Shown one piece after another: positions 21,401-30,100 of a stretch of 64,000 nt of DNA (position 1 is the stretch's first letter; each line of letters begins with the position of its first letter). Origin of the DNA: a virus; the IMG/VR virus record IMGVR_UViG_3300042463_000207, positions 1-64,000 of that record; one strand, written 5' to 3'. The position numbers were made by a program, and so were the translations under genes. The notes beneath the pieces were generated by a model. The model worked only from the letters and a program-made list of their open reading frames with translations, ran no database searches and was not told where the DNA came from.

Positions 21401-24161
21401 ATAATGCAGTCTTCTCTTCTTTTGTTAGGAACAACTGAGAGAATACGTGCCATGCCTCATGATATGCATCTACCATTGTGCCGCCTGTGGTTGGATTGAT
21501 TAAGATAGCACCCATTTTACCGTCAAGGTCAAGGTTCATATCAGTAATTAATCTTGCACCAGCTGCAACAAACTTACCGTATACATTAGAGTTTACAATG
21601 TTAGCTGCAGGGAATAGTCTAATGTATTTACTAAGTGGAGAGTTTTTCCACCACTTGATTGCATTTTCTACTTGTGCTGCAGTTACACCATTTGGTAGAC
21701 TAGCTGATCTGTCTAGTTCAAAATTATCAATTAGATCACTTATATCTGTTGAATCCTCAGGTTGATTAGTATATGGTGGATTAGTAATATTTACATCACC
21801 AGCTTTAGCCTGATCCTCTGTTACAGTTTTGCTAAATGGTTCTACTGATTCTACAGCTTCATCTTCAGCTGCTCTCTCTGCAGTTACAGTTTGAACAGGA
21901 ATAGGTTCTCTTATAGGTTCATCAGCCTTAAAATCTCTTTCAGCAAGAGATCCCATATCATAGATTCTACCTTCTACTTCAGCATATGCTTTTACAACAT
22001 CTTTGAATAGGAACCCATTATCAATTACATCCCTGACTTCAAGATAGATCTTATCACCGACTTTTGCTTTACTACTTAGATAAAACTTATGTACTCCTTC
22101 TTGACCATCTATTTTTACATCTAGTGTATAAGTTGACCCATCTTTAGTTTGTGTTTCTCTAACTTCTACTACTTCTCCAGTAATACTTTTTGGATCAGCA
22201 AATAAAATTGCTTCAACCATCTTGTCTTTAAACTTACGGACTTCAGATCTATTATCTACTTCTTCAGATTGATCATTTGTAATTTCACCTAGTACTCCAG
22301 TTGGTAGACCAAATTTAACATAGGCATTAAATAATGGAACACCTTTTTTACCTAATATTATTTCTCCATCTTGTTGTCTCAGGAAGTCTATATAGTTTTT
22401 CTCTACACGCTCCCCATCTACATAGTCCATATATGTACCCTTACTTAATAAGGGCTGACTGTAATCAAACTTGGCTGCATAGTATTTTCCTGACTCAGAG
22501 GTCTTACCATTCATGAGAATTTCAAAGATCTTCTTCTTATTACTTTCTTTAAGATTCTTATCTTCTAGATTGAGTGTTGTGGATGGATTGACTTTTGAGT
22601 CACTTAATTCAACCTGTTTTCCTGTAAAAGCAAAGTACTTAAATGTAATCACATTAGTATCCCTATCAAAGTATACCTGATGTCTTCTAGTTGAATTGGG
22701 AATGTCTACTATCTCCTTTGCATAGAACTGACTATACCAGTCAAACTTTTGTGTAGGAGTTAGTTCATCTGAAGTTAGTACTTCAGCAATCTTGGTAGCT
22801 AAATCTGATTTGATATCAGATCTATCTAGTTGTACTATTGTACCATTGCCCAACTTTATGATAGTCTCACCACTACCAAAACCATAAGAGGGTTTATCTA
22901 GAGTTTGTATGTTACCAATAATTAGTTCACTAAGTGTTTTCCCATTAGATTCTCTTGCATAGAATGACTCAAGCTGATTTATCTTTAGGTTCTTGATACT
23001 AGTATTAGATACACCCTCACTAGCTCCAGTAATAGGTAGAATGAACTTCTCACCCTTAATTAACTTTTGTCTTAGATCATATAGCTGTTTAGCCTCTGCT
23101 TGTTGTTCTGCTTCAATTTCTGCAGCAAATTGCTGTATGGTCTTACCAGTTTTTGCTTTGAATTCAACGGGGGTTGAGTACCCCATTTCTTTCATGCGTA
23201 GTCTAGCTTCTTCTGCTGGTAAGATGATTTTATTTTCTATACCATACATATTGGTAACTACAAACTTACCACTACTATCTCGTCTTACTTCTCTAAGAGT
23301 CTGATAAGCATACTTACCATTTTCTTTTGTAGTAATATTACCATCCTCATCAAAGTAAAGTGGTTTGCCTTGTTTATCTGAGATAACAAGCATGAACACC
23401 TCACTTGGTAGGGTTACTTTTCCTGTACCCGTACCCTGGGCCTCAATAGAATTCATTCTAATTAGAAGATCAGATGTTTCTTTTGTCATCTGAGCATCTG
23501 GCATTCTATTTAATGCAATTGGAACAAGAGTAATTTCTTGTCCCTGGTATATAGGATTACCTAGAGTTGTATCAAACTGAAAAGTAGTTCTATGTATTCT
23601 AGAGATTGTATTGTAAATTCTTGTCTTATCTCTGTCAAGTCTTTCTACAGTAGTTTGTGTTTTCTTTGTTGGATCTAGAGTTATGAATTCCTGACCTGTT
23701 CCAGAAAAAATTGTTCTACTTTTTAGTTCAATCTCTTCAATCTCAGCATCCGGATCAATTGGATCTGATGTAGTTCCTACAGGATTGTTTGCTTTATAAT
23801 TAGCCTCTGCAGCTAGCTCCTCAGGAGTAAGTGGTGCTAAACCTAAATACTTTTCAATAGCAGATAAACCTGTATCAACATTTCTAAAAGCTCTTGTAAT
23901 TTGTCTTAGTTCTTCAATGGGCATATTCAAACTAAGTTCACCACCTAGTTGTGCTTCTACACTACCTATGATATATGGTATTTGTTGAATATACTGTAGT
24001 GCTACATCACTACCCTGGGCCTTTTTAAAACCATTGTACATATAATTTATGTACTGATTTACATCAAAAGTTTCTCCAGCAGGAGTAGTAAGCATCTTTT
24101 TATAGACAGCATCTAAAAGTTTGATAATATTATCACGACCAAGGGTACAAGTAATTGCCAT
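9453..24161 (-). CDS. Giant virion RNA polymerase / polyvalent protein, 4902 aa
   Basis: The largest gene here, 14.7 kb. Residues 2521-2525 read DFDVD within a GGDFDVDKL block, the DxDxD catalytic loop of the crAss-like virion RNA polymerase (compare gp66 of phage phi14:2), which transcribes early genes after injection. Other domains are visible. A zinc-peptidase motif HEAWH lies at 901-905, with a possible third ligand in EEMLAEDF about 50 residues later. SGGQTG at 3537-3542, followed by KAGIRLGLPTIV and APKGW, marks a SLOG/putative molybdenum-carrier-type nucleotide-binding domain. A GRVAVLLHEIQND block (EIQND at 4103-4107) resembles domains of large phage polyvalent proteins. An ASCH-like stretch (MNGTKTMTNR) lies near 4650-4760. 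The gene starts three bases after the 2235-aa gene (TAA-TCA-ATG). Polymerase identity is firm; the accessory domains are by motif only. The ends of the mature subunits are unknown, and it may be processed. Confidence 0.9.
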   Translation of the reverse strand: MAITCTLGRDNIIKLLDAVYKKMLTTPAGETFDVNQYINYMYNGFKKAQGSDVALQYIQQIPYIIGSVEAQLGGELSLNMPIEELRQITRAFRNVDTGLSAIEKYLGLAPLTPEELAAEANYKANNPVGTTSDPIDPDAEIEEIELKSRTIFSGTGQEFITLDPTKKTQTTVERLDRDKTRIYNTISRIHRTTFQFDTTLGNPIYQGQEITLVPIALNRMPDAQMTKETSDLLIRMNSIEAQGTGTGKVTLPSEVFMLVISDKQGKPLYFDEDGNITTKENGKYAYQTLREVRRDSSGKFVVTNMYGIENKIILPAEEARLRMKEMGYSTPVEFKAKTGKTIQQFAAEIEAEQQAEAKQLYDLRQKLIKGEKFILPITGASEGVSNTSIKNLKINQLESFYARESNGKTLSELIIGNIQTLDKPSYGFGSGETIIKLGNGTIVQLDRSDIKSDLATKIAEVLTSDELTPTQKFDWYSQFYAKEIVDIPNSTRRHQVYFDRDTNVITFKYFAFTGKQVELSDSKVNPSTTLNLEDKNLKESNKKKIFEILMNGKTSESGKYYAAKFDYSQPLLSKGTYMDYVDGERVEKNYIDFLRQQDGEIILGKKGVPLFNAYVKFGLPTGVLGEITNDQSEEVDNRSEVRKFKDKMVEAILFADPKSITGEVVEVRETQTKDGSTYTLDVKIDGQEGVHKFYLSSKAKVGDKIYLEVRDVIDNGFLFKDVVKAYAEVEGRIYDMGSLAERDFKADEPIREPIPVQTVTAERAAEDEAVESVEPFSKTVTEDQAKAGDVNITNPPYTNQPEDSTDISDLIDNFELDRSASLPNGVTAAQVENAIKWWKNSPLSKYIRLFPAANIVNSNVYGKFVAAGARLITDMNLDLDGKMGAILINPTTGGTMVDAYHEAWHVFSQLFLTKEEKTALYNEVRKLKPEYANLSAREVEEMLAEDFRSYALNPKVIKGQPKRNTLFRRILNFLKKLFRITPSTADLIRGEELATEGVAGELFQNLYFASKNPALLNNYTPLITNVALDELNRGIEQVNNNQEDALDEIDSALVIESLDSLLSTVVDNTFEKKGALDAAISIISNENNKSQFFDFARKRFLKDIENIQGQLNVKPAKSFNSFETLQNLEDNAVAIIRSKEGDDKYIFLKGQVEDFSNLNLDTKSGERIKGELYKGTIEIIGDYYSHKTIKSKDKDAVDIIVVNSLEEAQAQFDAYEKDDDTSFTDIELFPDRTVGAFEVDYDQAALLDNLRVLQAARDNWDKVIKYFEEKSSFNIMTKKVRIQETDPENDTQDEDAQLDATKSQKFDKGADVNLLEIVDKEVVYILKSLFAVTRDSRGKPIYEYNKLGYKKLANYKKVWNAVVRATNSTKDPRQMYKNIQDAIATYPELEQLIKFRLPNPESIGAEGTIGNKMRSFGIVTSFWSVFSLPRVPYMQLTVFRNQYEEIDNKGNKKITRSETSGVEVTNASTDISNTIRKFEASFAARLDSAFTRRDADNNTILKLDKIIEQFSDRSGNFKTGSEFLFLNAMGFNLDDLGKIKQELSDPNNAKYFGVSYIFDTIKDLNNAQKAGSMSDGARRILNNFMRNPITALRNGIDPGVIGLKDSFVFKKGSKQSTQIDRIVTLQNKFGSTASTFSVQNPEKNRVNEHVNDSSLTVIADAINTANGRTDMYRFGSTAKHLDPSINPFAESSLAIRSMFLPDNTKRPNRSVMVETISGTQTINTIIGQNGSIRDGAITGSNTTSLDKRGKFIQEMHTFLKTGRVELMRPGSKNSSFGWKIDGGIATSAINKKDAHLYVDIESLLPNTAGEADTIETIMIPYLSSELKRINIYNESPEAKNYVGYNREFKNGKTFGESFVYFDGILTENTQNEILEKVKSPGVKLQDYLKTDPELAKKIKAEIKGYFTNKTNELYNYLKQAPFVDKTLMDRLKFDNLTNEQREKTLVKAFMYNYWIHNMETSILFLGDIAQYDHKKQELHKRISGLISNGPRVRSDLDAQTFSQYLGETSYAASENMAPIMYKGYVNTAIMQEVQRESIYADVIRKGLTADYERRYKNRNIPNKEALIKERVEKEVAKYSADELKEADGQGYITFDAYRMLKVLQNKWSDPQENLYQRIVNKEDVKASEIIEMFPVYKLQNFGFVEGTVLPVTAMHKFALMPLIPSMIKGTDFESLHKQMMTENVHYATFESGSKVGHVAPTGSKADIVFEDAAQTIVKKNIKFTVNTIHAGFLKEAASVNSKYKGETVFSTQLRALITSGLYQQGQLVNKDYAPIVNEYKETVDFYTDLLKYELLNEIEYNKDGNKLVGKPDKFLKLIRENLERKDYPDHLLRQLQTNSDGTLKGDLSYFIDRKTIEKTILSIVEKRFVRQYVKGEPLVQVASTFSNGLITGGPRFEKPTDAERKKFLGTNNLPFYHPGEDGKTNAMKVAIALQGDFENLLNLKHIDGKPIETRQRLNEMIKNEKWLDTEDNRKKITMAAVRIPVQGLNSMEFMEVYEFLDPAAGNLIMLPTEIVAKSGGDFDVDKLTTFFPNIDKNGNLYKAPASNKDFMAEANKIKDKKARKKFIEQQKFATQNQFIDSIRSILELPENYAPLVRPNDTYILKDLADKLQDDVSTYDKFTKQNGEINMKGNKKILSPTTTLEPLYNLAKHEENLVGKAVLGIAAIENKLSPMFDAAGGKMPLTYKATKYVNGRYVVDTKNPAEYNMRLNLRHNKIGDHISISDTDTADGIDKIADVYSQGMNGWVDVEKDEWIFYIQGNYEIAPTFLYLIKAGVPVRDAAYFVSQPMIREFAEQQRLIGGDYGAILGIAPSASQFTKFQSARDVVNKYTARYLYAIMDGVRPDIEFNVEFRPVDDFREQPKPVMTKVKKRQLALEIQRGNINPLEIMRIYPEKGGPSKADIYFAPDLRNQLYYNAADFAIKKAERVDGNFSVDMMQDIIEGKKNVNDLNNEQIIAQMGMFLHFYEIQKQLMGLSAMKRLLKPDTKTYSNFQQVYLDDVNRDLLDENSKIDQVTKERLFKQSIVSSLFDKSIITDVAAPMMDLINNSITNNAIKEIIATRDISSFGIGTDGVVAFIDAYKDAIVNFIYQNYLSNFVDARGNIISVPETYRDANVTNNKALDNDAIYTDKGFIINLDNIKRDYREKAYLANSEAGTAYKNRDGLKPFNITEDPFTTEEQYIRYVLERAYQKTQGLTGLQLNQVSLMTVYNPSALTKNTEYSYTKMVLDLVDEFPGLRSEYPVLEQLSARASRDSYLLTLNDRDVVDGSTKSQYAANIRALGNPRIQKVRGDANNRISAIFSLLPKIAVYQHGNGTTPFGLELVVPQETVIAATRNAGDLFKLNYWTQDTLNLIFDKLVSIENNRKLFKNYLLTPVQINNPSNVRTVIEPSFDPEEIVSTVGQQTQPVTPINQIDFQEDQNTGYAARTRINASADATIALATDFNSAGEKLTKSSVLAQNKMYIPIDASSIEVTAERVNRIVDMLNSVNAKTLNIAGNGIYTMRGKYTQAQIDNFTYGLLKAVTESPRLNNKIESVRSGGQTGFDEAGAKAGIRLGLPTIVLAPKGWKFRNISGVDISSESSFKSRFSNINSTASDELFGLDISNQQNLEFQTGTLNQVSNFLDAVGIEQRLVPEILSANGSVVDNALAVANFMQGTVDIIDQFEKRPLAWNKLPEEAAHFWYRLLKADSPLKKALWDAHETSVKNNELYRTQYGNLVSSPEDLTEESIGQLIAAAIKRVETRESTPEDKSFFTRFINFIKRVLGIYKQNETKEDIFEVAAIKILSSDLSDLMTWEEYLELSNQAFPDTAITEASIDPVDYAYFQDNLLITTDEEGNNLFAVADSPLFSTIEELDSWVYANTNYAQDSKQVIQQIEDQKKFVDRLLNKTYKRKTRYLRKTLNKLYSIYDKGMPTIPMYLQNVESRFATGSSLSLTKKLTPEERKDLETARDYQTITPTLKAIPQILTKYKKNPISLSEKLKVDGVKKEELALLQNVIEAIKAENPNKKSITAEEFVNEAYVFLETNYMLGFANELDHLDYMVYNTFEDTRLPSGDPVLHQKISLRFNDTYYKRAPHFSLAPSAFASLTAFPQDKSGRVAVLLHEIQNDQIETLREGTSRLKTLSNPLQKYVDEMTDVMKDAEAQVATGGFEILSNDPKYLNIFKSPVYQRVIDNRLKDDDFSYKQFRDLYQHDQVYLEQPSQYTDIIRRQQELLDGLYTQTRIVNSIRSTGGFEQFLSEDDKQMIKKAIEDANRTTGNNRQSFQFPEQVYKDMFSKIQKKFPAFDRAAFDTMFSQQYGGVIKPQYQPRTNRTQLNTSVNYFLKVVLPNAITNSLNKDIANKKQFVLSNIANRNKAYFVERMLKLTRDEYNVLVNNINYNYNELVRLRDEASAIALNERMAQDYDSNYGAWRLDSLKADSEELIKRATELSENQTEAIEAAKTDLEKLLNVELQYFMPLIHQVLQTHIKQYGKETPLFFTGSDATMLTQANPRTAQIYAGPEEVKYSREEVDMIKYKLAYDEQLTLKMNDYNIVVEKDRVTGDPIPQDEMDFALKALTEAKKNPQTNDDIIKRQVQLTQGSPISVGAIYTMLSKVPGVSLQYQPKIDGLKGSTGGYLVDLTNYNFNQPLLFGLDFSAQQKKENTYPRLTLAESDIKKIMNGTKTMTNRINALSTDSEFYTMDNGAIVKVKYLGEATVNNKTDIVTITNKETGSKTNRTLDQFAKSEGFKSAADFKKNNLLSASFINKGQARQVYQVEPVNSVRSVSEGSISPEANPEITEFNTYLEENNGVFPKEFNSSNGRRYLLNDNNLYDLVSPDGKTMYLRNMDLRTGKVERVPEVVVPVTEERKKQSIRDIKEMINLMSLDLAMAEDGYNIFQLMEDIKNATTMSEVERIEEIIRKYTC

Positions 24162-24164
24162 TGA

Positions 24165-27100
24165 TTAACAAGGTTTTGAGTTAAATGCATCAGTTTCTAA
24201 GTCCTCAAGCTTAGCATCTTTGATTCTATCTTCAACATTATTTATTTCTGTTTTGATAACCTCCTGCGTTAGATCAGAACTTTCTTTTAGTACTGCTTTA
24301 GTATCATCAGTTTGTTTTACCACTGGTGCTTGGGGTTTGATTGCTGTGCTCATTTCTGTTTGAGAAGTTAATTGATTGAAAGTAATAAAGATACTGCTTT
24401 TGCCATTGATTCTGCTAACATTTATTCCTTTATCTGTAATAGATGTAATAGTAATTGGGTCACCCGGAAGTGCCCAGAACCTACCATTATTGTCTGTCAT
24501 GGGTTGTGTCACAACTCTATTAGCATATTGTTCTTTTGGAATACCGTTCTTTATAATATACTCAATTTCTGCTTTAGGTAATAAATTAATTGTAGAATCA
24601 CTATAACCCATTAGGTTTAACTGATTTCTAAGATCTTTTTGTATACTAGTTACAACTTTGATTCCTGTAGCAGCTTGTGGACTACTTTGTACTTGTTGTG
24701 AAGTAGATTGTTGTTCAATAAGAACTGCAGTAGCACCAACAGCATCCTGCGGAGTAATCTCTACACCAGATAGTACATCAATAGTTCTTGTACTATTTCC
24801 CCCTGCATCATAGTCTAATGCAATTGGTAATACAGCAAGTGTTCTAGCTTTAAGACCATGAGTATTATTTAGTAGGATTCTATATAATGATAACTGTTCT
24901 GTATGCTGTTCACGTTTAGATTTACCAAACCTCTTAGATTCATATTTAACTAGGTTCTCACCTTCATATGTTTCAGCAAACTGATTACCTCTCATTGTTT
25001 TGATGTCATAGATTCTTACATCACCATTTCTATCAAAGGTTAATAAATCTACAGTACCTGCAATACCAAGTTCATCATTGTATAGTACAACATTATTAGC
25101 TAAAACTATTTCTCCTCTTGCATCAAGAGAAGCTTTAATAGTCTCTAGTCTGGCTTTAAGTTTTTCTATTTCTTCAACTGGAGCAAATGTATACTTACTA
25201 GTATCTTTTAGTTTACCAGCAAAGAAGTCTCTAATATAATCATCAATAGCATTGCCAAGAGTAGTAGAACTTGCAAGTAATAGTTTATTATTAATGTCTT
25301 TATCACTATAACCTAGATCTTTAAGTCTTCTTGTATAGTCTTCCATAGACTCAGTTTCCAACTTAGGATCTTTGATCTCATCTTCTTTAGTGTAACTGGT
25401 AACCCGCATATACTCTTTACCAGTTCTGGTATTAATATACTTGGTACCATCTTCAGTCAGTTTAATGAAGGATGCATTTTTAAGAACTTCTCTGATAGTA
25501 CTTCTTACAGAATCAAGTTTTTGTTCTTGTGCTGTAAGTGGTCTACCTGCTTTTTCACTTAGTGCTTGATCTAGATCAGCAATGTCAGCAAGGGAGAATG
25601 TAGAAATAATAGTTTTTTCTTCTTCATCTTCAAATACCTGTTCAACAGTTTGTGCCCTTACTTCAGTAGGAACTGGACTCTGAACGTCTCCGCTACTAAT
25701 TGGTTCTCTAATAATATCTCCAGCAACCGGTTCAAGTAGATCATATAGATATCTAAGTTGATCTTGATACTTCTGTAGAGCTGCTTCTAGCTCCATCATT
25801 CTATTTGTCTCTTGTTCTCTAACCTCATCAATGAACTCTACATCATCCATAGCTTGATTTATTTCTCTTTCAAGTCTCTGGAGTTCAGCTTTATTTTGTG
25901 CATACTCATCAAGTCTAGGATCATTTGTTCCTCTCAACTGAGTTAGTGTGTAATCTGAAAGTTCTTTATATCCTGAGTTCTTAAACTTACTTAAAGCTTT
26001 ATCATGTGTTTGCCAGATTTTTAAGTATTCTCTAAGATATTCTAAAGAACTAGCAATAGCTTTTCTTAGAATATCAATAAGTCTCTGGATTGTACCCATC
26101 TTCTTCTCAATCTTCTTGATCTTATTGCGGATATCAGTTTTAGTAAATAGATCAAAGTTAGGATCAGCAAGTAGATTTCTATAGTAGTCAGCTTGTTTTT
26201 TAAGATCCTTTTTAATTGGAATAAGAATTTTTTCTATCTCTGCTTTATAGATATTTATTTGATTCTGAATTTCATTTGCTACTGCAAATTCTCTTCTAAC
26301 CTGACCCTTATAAGCATTAATTCTTTCTCTTATTTTAGCAGCAAGTTTCTTTTGACTATTAGATTTTATTAATTGGAAGTTAGTCTTTTCCAGTTGTGTA
26401 ATTTTATTTAGTATATCTTCAATTTGTACACCACTTAGTTCTACAGTATTGTCAAGAAGTTGTTGTAGGTAGTCAAGAGTGTCTCTAATCTCAGCCTCTT
26501 CTTTTTCAATTAGTGCTCTCTTTTCTTCAACAAGGGCTATTCTTCTTTGAAGTGCTTGCTCTGCTAATTGTTTACGTTTTGCAGTTTCAGCAGCAAGTTG
26601 TTCTGCATCAGAAGAAAATTCTTTCTCGGCAACCTCAGCTTGTTCACCATAAGCTTCTACATCAGCAATGTATCTTCTTAGACGTGCGATGTTGAGCTCA
26701 TCTATAAGTAGATCTTCTTTCTCTTCATCAGTTAGTTCTTTCTGTGATCTAATAGCATACTGTGATTCTAGATCTGCAAGAATTTCTTTAGCTTGTTCTA
26801 GAGTGTACATAGCCATATCCATCTCCTTGCCATTGTAGTCAATGATAGGTGGTATAATACTTATAGCCTGTTCTTCAAGCTTTCTGGCCTGCATTTCTTT
26901 ATTGTAGTTCTCAATAACTTCTTTGGCTTTTGGATTTGTTCTAACAAACTCTTCAAATTTATCAAGGAGTTCCTCTTCAGTTAGTCTAGAATAAACATCT
27001 ATTAATGGTTCCCCATTCTCATCTTTGTTAATATAGTTTCCATCCTTATCTTGTTCTGCCACAAAGTCATTAAACTCAACTTGTAGATCTGTATATAAAC

Positions 27101-30100
27101 CTCTATCAAGTTGATCAAGTGGTGTATTTACTGTAAATGGTACAAAGTCTTCTGTCTTAACTTGTGGTGTAGATTTTATATCAGCAATAGCATTACGGAT
27201 AGCTTCTTCTCTTTTCTGAGCATATTTGTTCTTGATCTTCTGTGCTTCAATTGCATCTGCAGGAACTTTTTCAATAGTAAAAATCTTACCATCTATAATA
27301 TCATATGAAAGTTGTGGTACATCTATTACCTCACCGTTCTTATCATTAAACCTAATTACATCACCATCTCTATAGACTATTAACTCATTTGGTTGCCCAT
27401 CTACTAGATAGAATGCAGTAAGAGTATCTCCACTCTGTAGTTGACTAGCAACTTCGGATAACTTTACAGTTTCCTTACCAAGCATGTCAAGATCACCTTT
27501 CTCTTTTCTCTGTTCTTTTTGTGGTAGTGCAGCTAGTTCTTCTTGTTCCTGAACAGCTAGTTGCATTAGTTCCATACCTAATTTCTCATTAGTATCTTTT
27601 CTAGCTTTTGGATTTAGATTTTTTAACTTAACAGCCTCCAAGAATAGCATAGCATATTGATCATATTCTGGACTACCTCTTCTAATGACTATTTTTCTAC
27701 CATTGTCAAAGAACTCATCCGGGATCTTATTGTTTCTACGGAACTCATAGATGTCATCAGCACTAACATAGACGTTTTTATCAGCTAGTTCATTAAGAAG
27801 AGCATTGAGTTCTATGTCACTGAGTTCTTGATTTACAAGTTCATCATAGTATTGTTTTCTATTCTGATATGCTTGGGTCATCCATGCATAGTTCCTTTCA
27901 ACATGGTCGAGAAACTCATTTGGATTGTACAGTAAGTTAATGTACTTGTTTAGAGTAGATACCTCTCTACCTAGTCTATAGTTATCTAAGATGTATTCAA
28001 ATGCCTTGTCAGCATTTTTTTCTAAGTACTCATCTTTTCTTACATCAGCAATTGACTTCAGATATTCCTTATATGCAAGTTCTAAATCTGATTCAGCTCT
28101 TGTTGTATTCTGATCATTTTTTTCCTTTATATTGTATCTCTTTTGGAGAATCTCTCTTGTTCTTGCTTCTGCTTCTTCTTCATCAAGGACAACACCTTCA
28201 TCTGATACATTCTTAAACATGCCCTGTTCGCGCATATTAGAGATTGTAGCCTCTAGTTCAGCACTATCGTATCTGTAGTAGTACTCTACTTTATCCTGTA
28301 AGTCCTGCATAGCAGCAAGAACTCTTTCTTTTTTCTTTAGCTCGGCAGCAGAAACTAAACCCTTACTAGATTCAATTTCAGTTTTAAGCATACCAATTTC
28401 AGAAGTAAGCCTATCTGTATCAAATAGAACCATTAGTTCTGTATCAGACATCTTATTTAGTGGCTTCTCAGATCTTACTGTTGATGCCATACTGTCCATT
28501 CTAAACTTGTGTCTTCTGTGTGTTTGACCTAAGAATATTACATTGTTTCTAGCAGTTGTCCATGCAGATAAATATAGAGCAGCTTTGTTATAAGCTTCAG
28601 TACCTTTTTTATAACCTGCTAGATCTATGGGATCTGGATATCTTTCATAGTTTTCCTTGTAATCTGCTTCTATCTCATCTATTCTTTGTAAAACAGAGTC
28701 AATCTTAGATAGGGATTTCTTACCAGTCCCCTTTTCAAGTTTAAAGGCATCTTCAAATTCTTGTTCTGTTAGATTTTTATATGATGCAATTTGTTCTTTA
28801 AAAGCACCAATAGAGTCTGTCATCATAGCTGTAATAACAGCAGATGTAAAAGCTCTTTCTGAAGCATCTGTTGTAAGCTTTCTAGAACCAGAACCCTTCA
28901 TCTTATTTGCATCTTCTTGGATTGCTAGATTTAGAAGCTTTTGGTTTATTACATTTATAGGATCTTTAAACAAGTTGTTATTAAGTGTAGCAGCAAGTTT
29001 CTCACCATAGGCATTTTTACCATCAATATACTCTTGATATTTTTCAGGCTTAAACAGTCTATTATAGCTCTTGGATACAAATCCAGGAACCATATTCATA
29101 CCGCCACCAAAAATACCCATGACAAATCCAGTAGCAAAAGTTTCAAAACCTCTTTCTGTAAATGGATTCTGTTCCCCCCAGGCATCTGAGTAGTAGGAGA
29201 ACTTATCTCTCATACCAGCTGTTTGTGCAGCTCTAGCAAATAGATGGCTCTTTACAGCCTGACTATTATACATATCTACGTAGTAGTTTTCTGTTGCTTG
29301 AGCAATAGTTTCTTGAGCATTTTCTTGAAGACCTTCTGCAACATTTGCTCTAGTGTATCTACCAACAGCACCCAATGTTTTCTGTAATGGTGCTTCTTTA
29401 AATGCTTTTATACTTTCTTTCCAACTATTTTGAATGTACTTAGCTTCAGCTTGTATAGCTTTACCACCTGCAATTTTAGTTGACTCAATTACCATTCTAC
29501 CCTCAGCTGTACGCATTAGATCTGCAGTCTTACCCTCAAGTAATCTACCAAACCCACCTTTTGGTTTAAAGATATTACCAAAAGTTATGTTGTTTGATAG
29601 GTACACAAGACCTGTATTCCACCCAATAGTTTCTGCAGATGCTTCTTTTGACATCTTACGCATCTTGTAATCTTCTTCATCAGAAGGGGCTTTACCATTC
29701 TTATCCCAGTATTCATTGTAGAGTCTATCATACATGTTATTCTCTACAAGAGCACCCTCAAGTCTACCTTCAGAAAAAGCCGCATTTAGGTTTCTAACAT
29801 CTGCGTAAAAACCACCTGCAGTTTTAGATATTTTAGCTAGACCTGTTAGGTTATCAAACTTACTTATCTTAGATACATTATTGACAGCTTCAAATGTATT
29901 AGATAACGGGTTAAAGAATCTACCCATTGGGGTATTAGCAGCCTTCCAAAAATTTCTAGCTGCTTCTGTATTCTTCAAACTTGTCAAAGATTTACCAAGT
30001 ACATTAGCAAATCTATCCATGTAAAAGGCTTGTGAGAATCCCTTTCCTATTCTTGATAGGTTACTTGCTGTTCTTACAGCAGCAACACCTCCGGCAGCAC

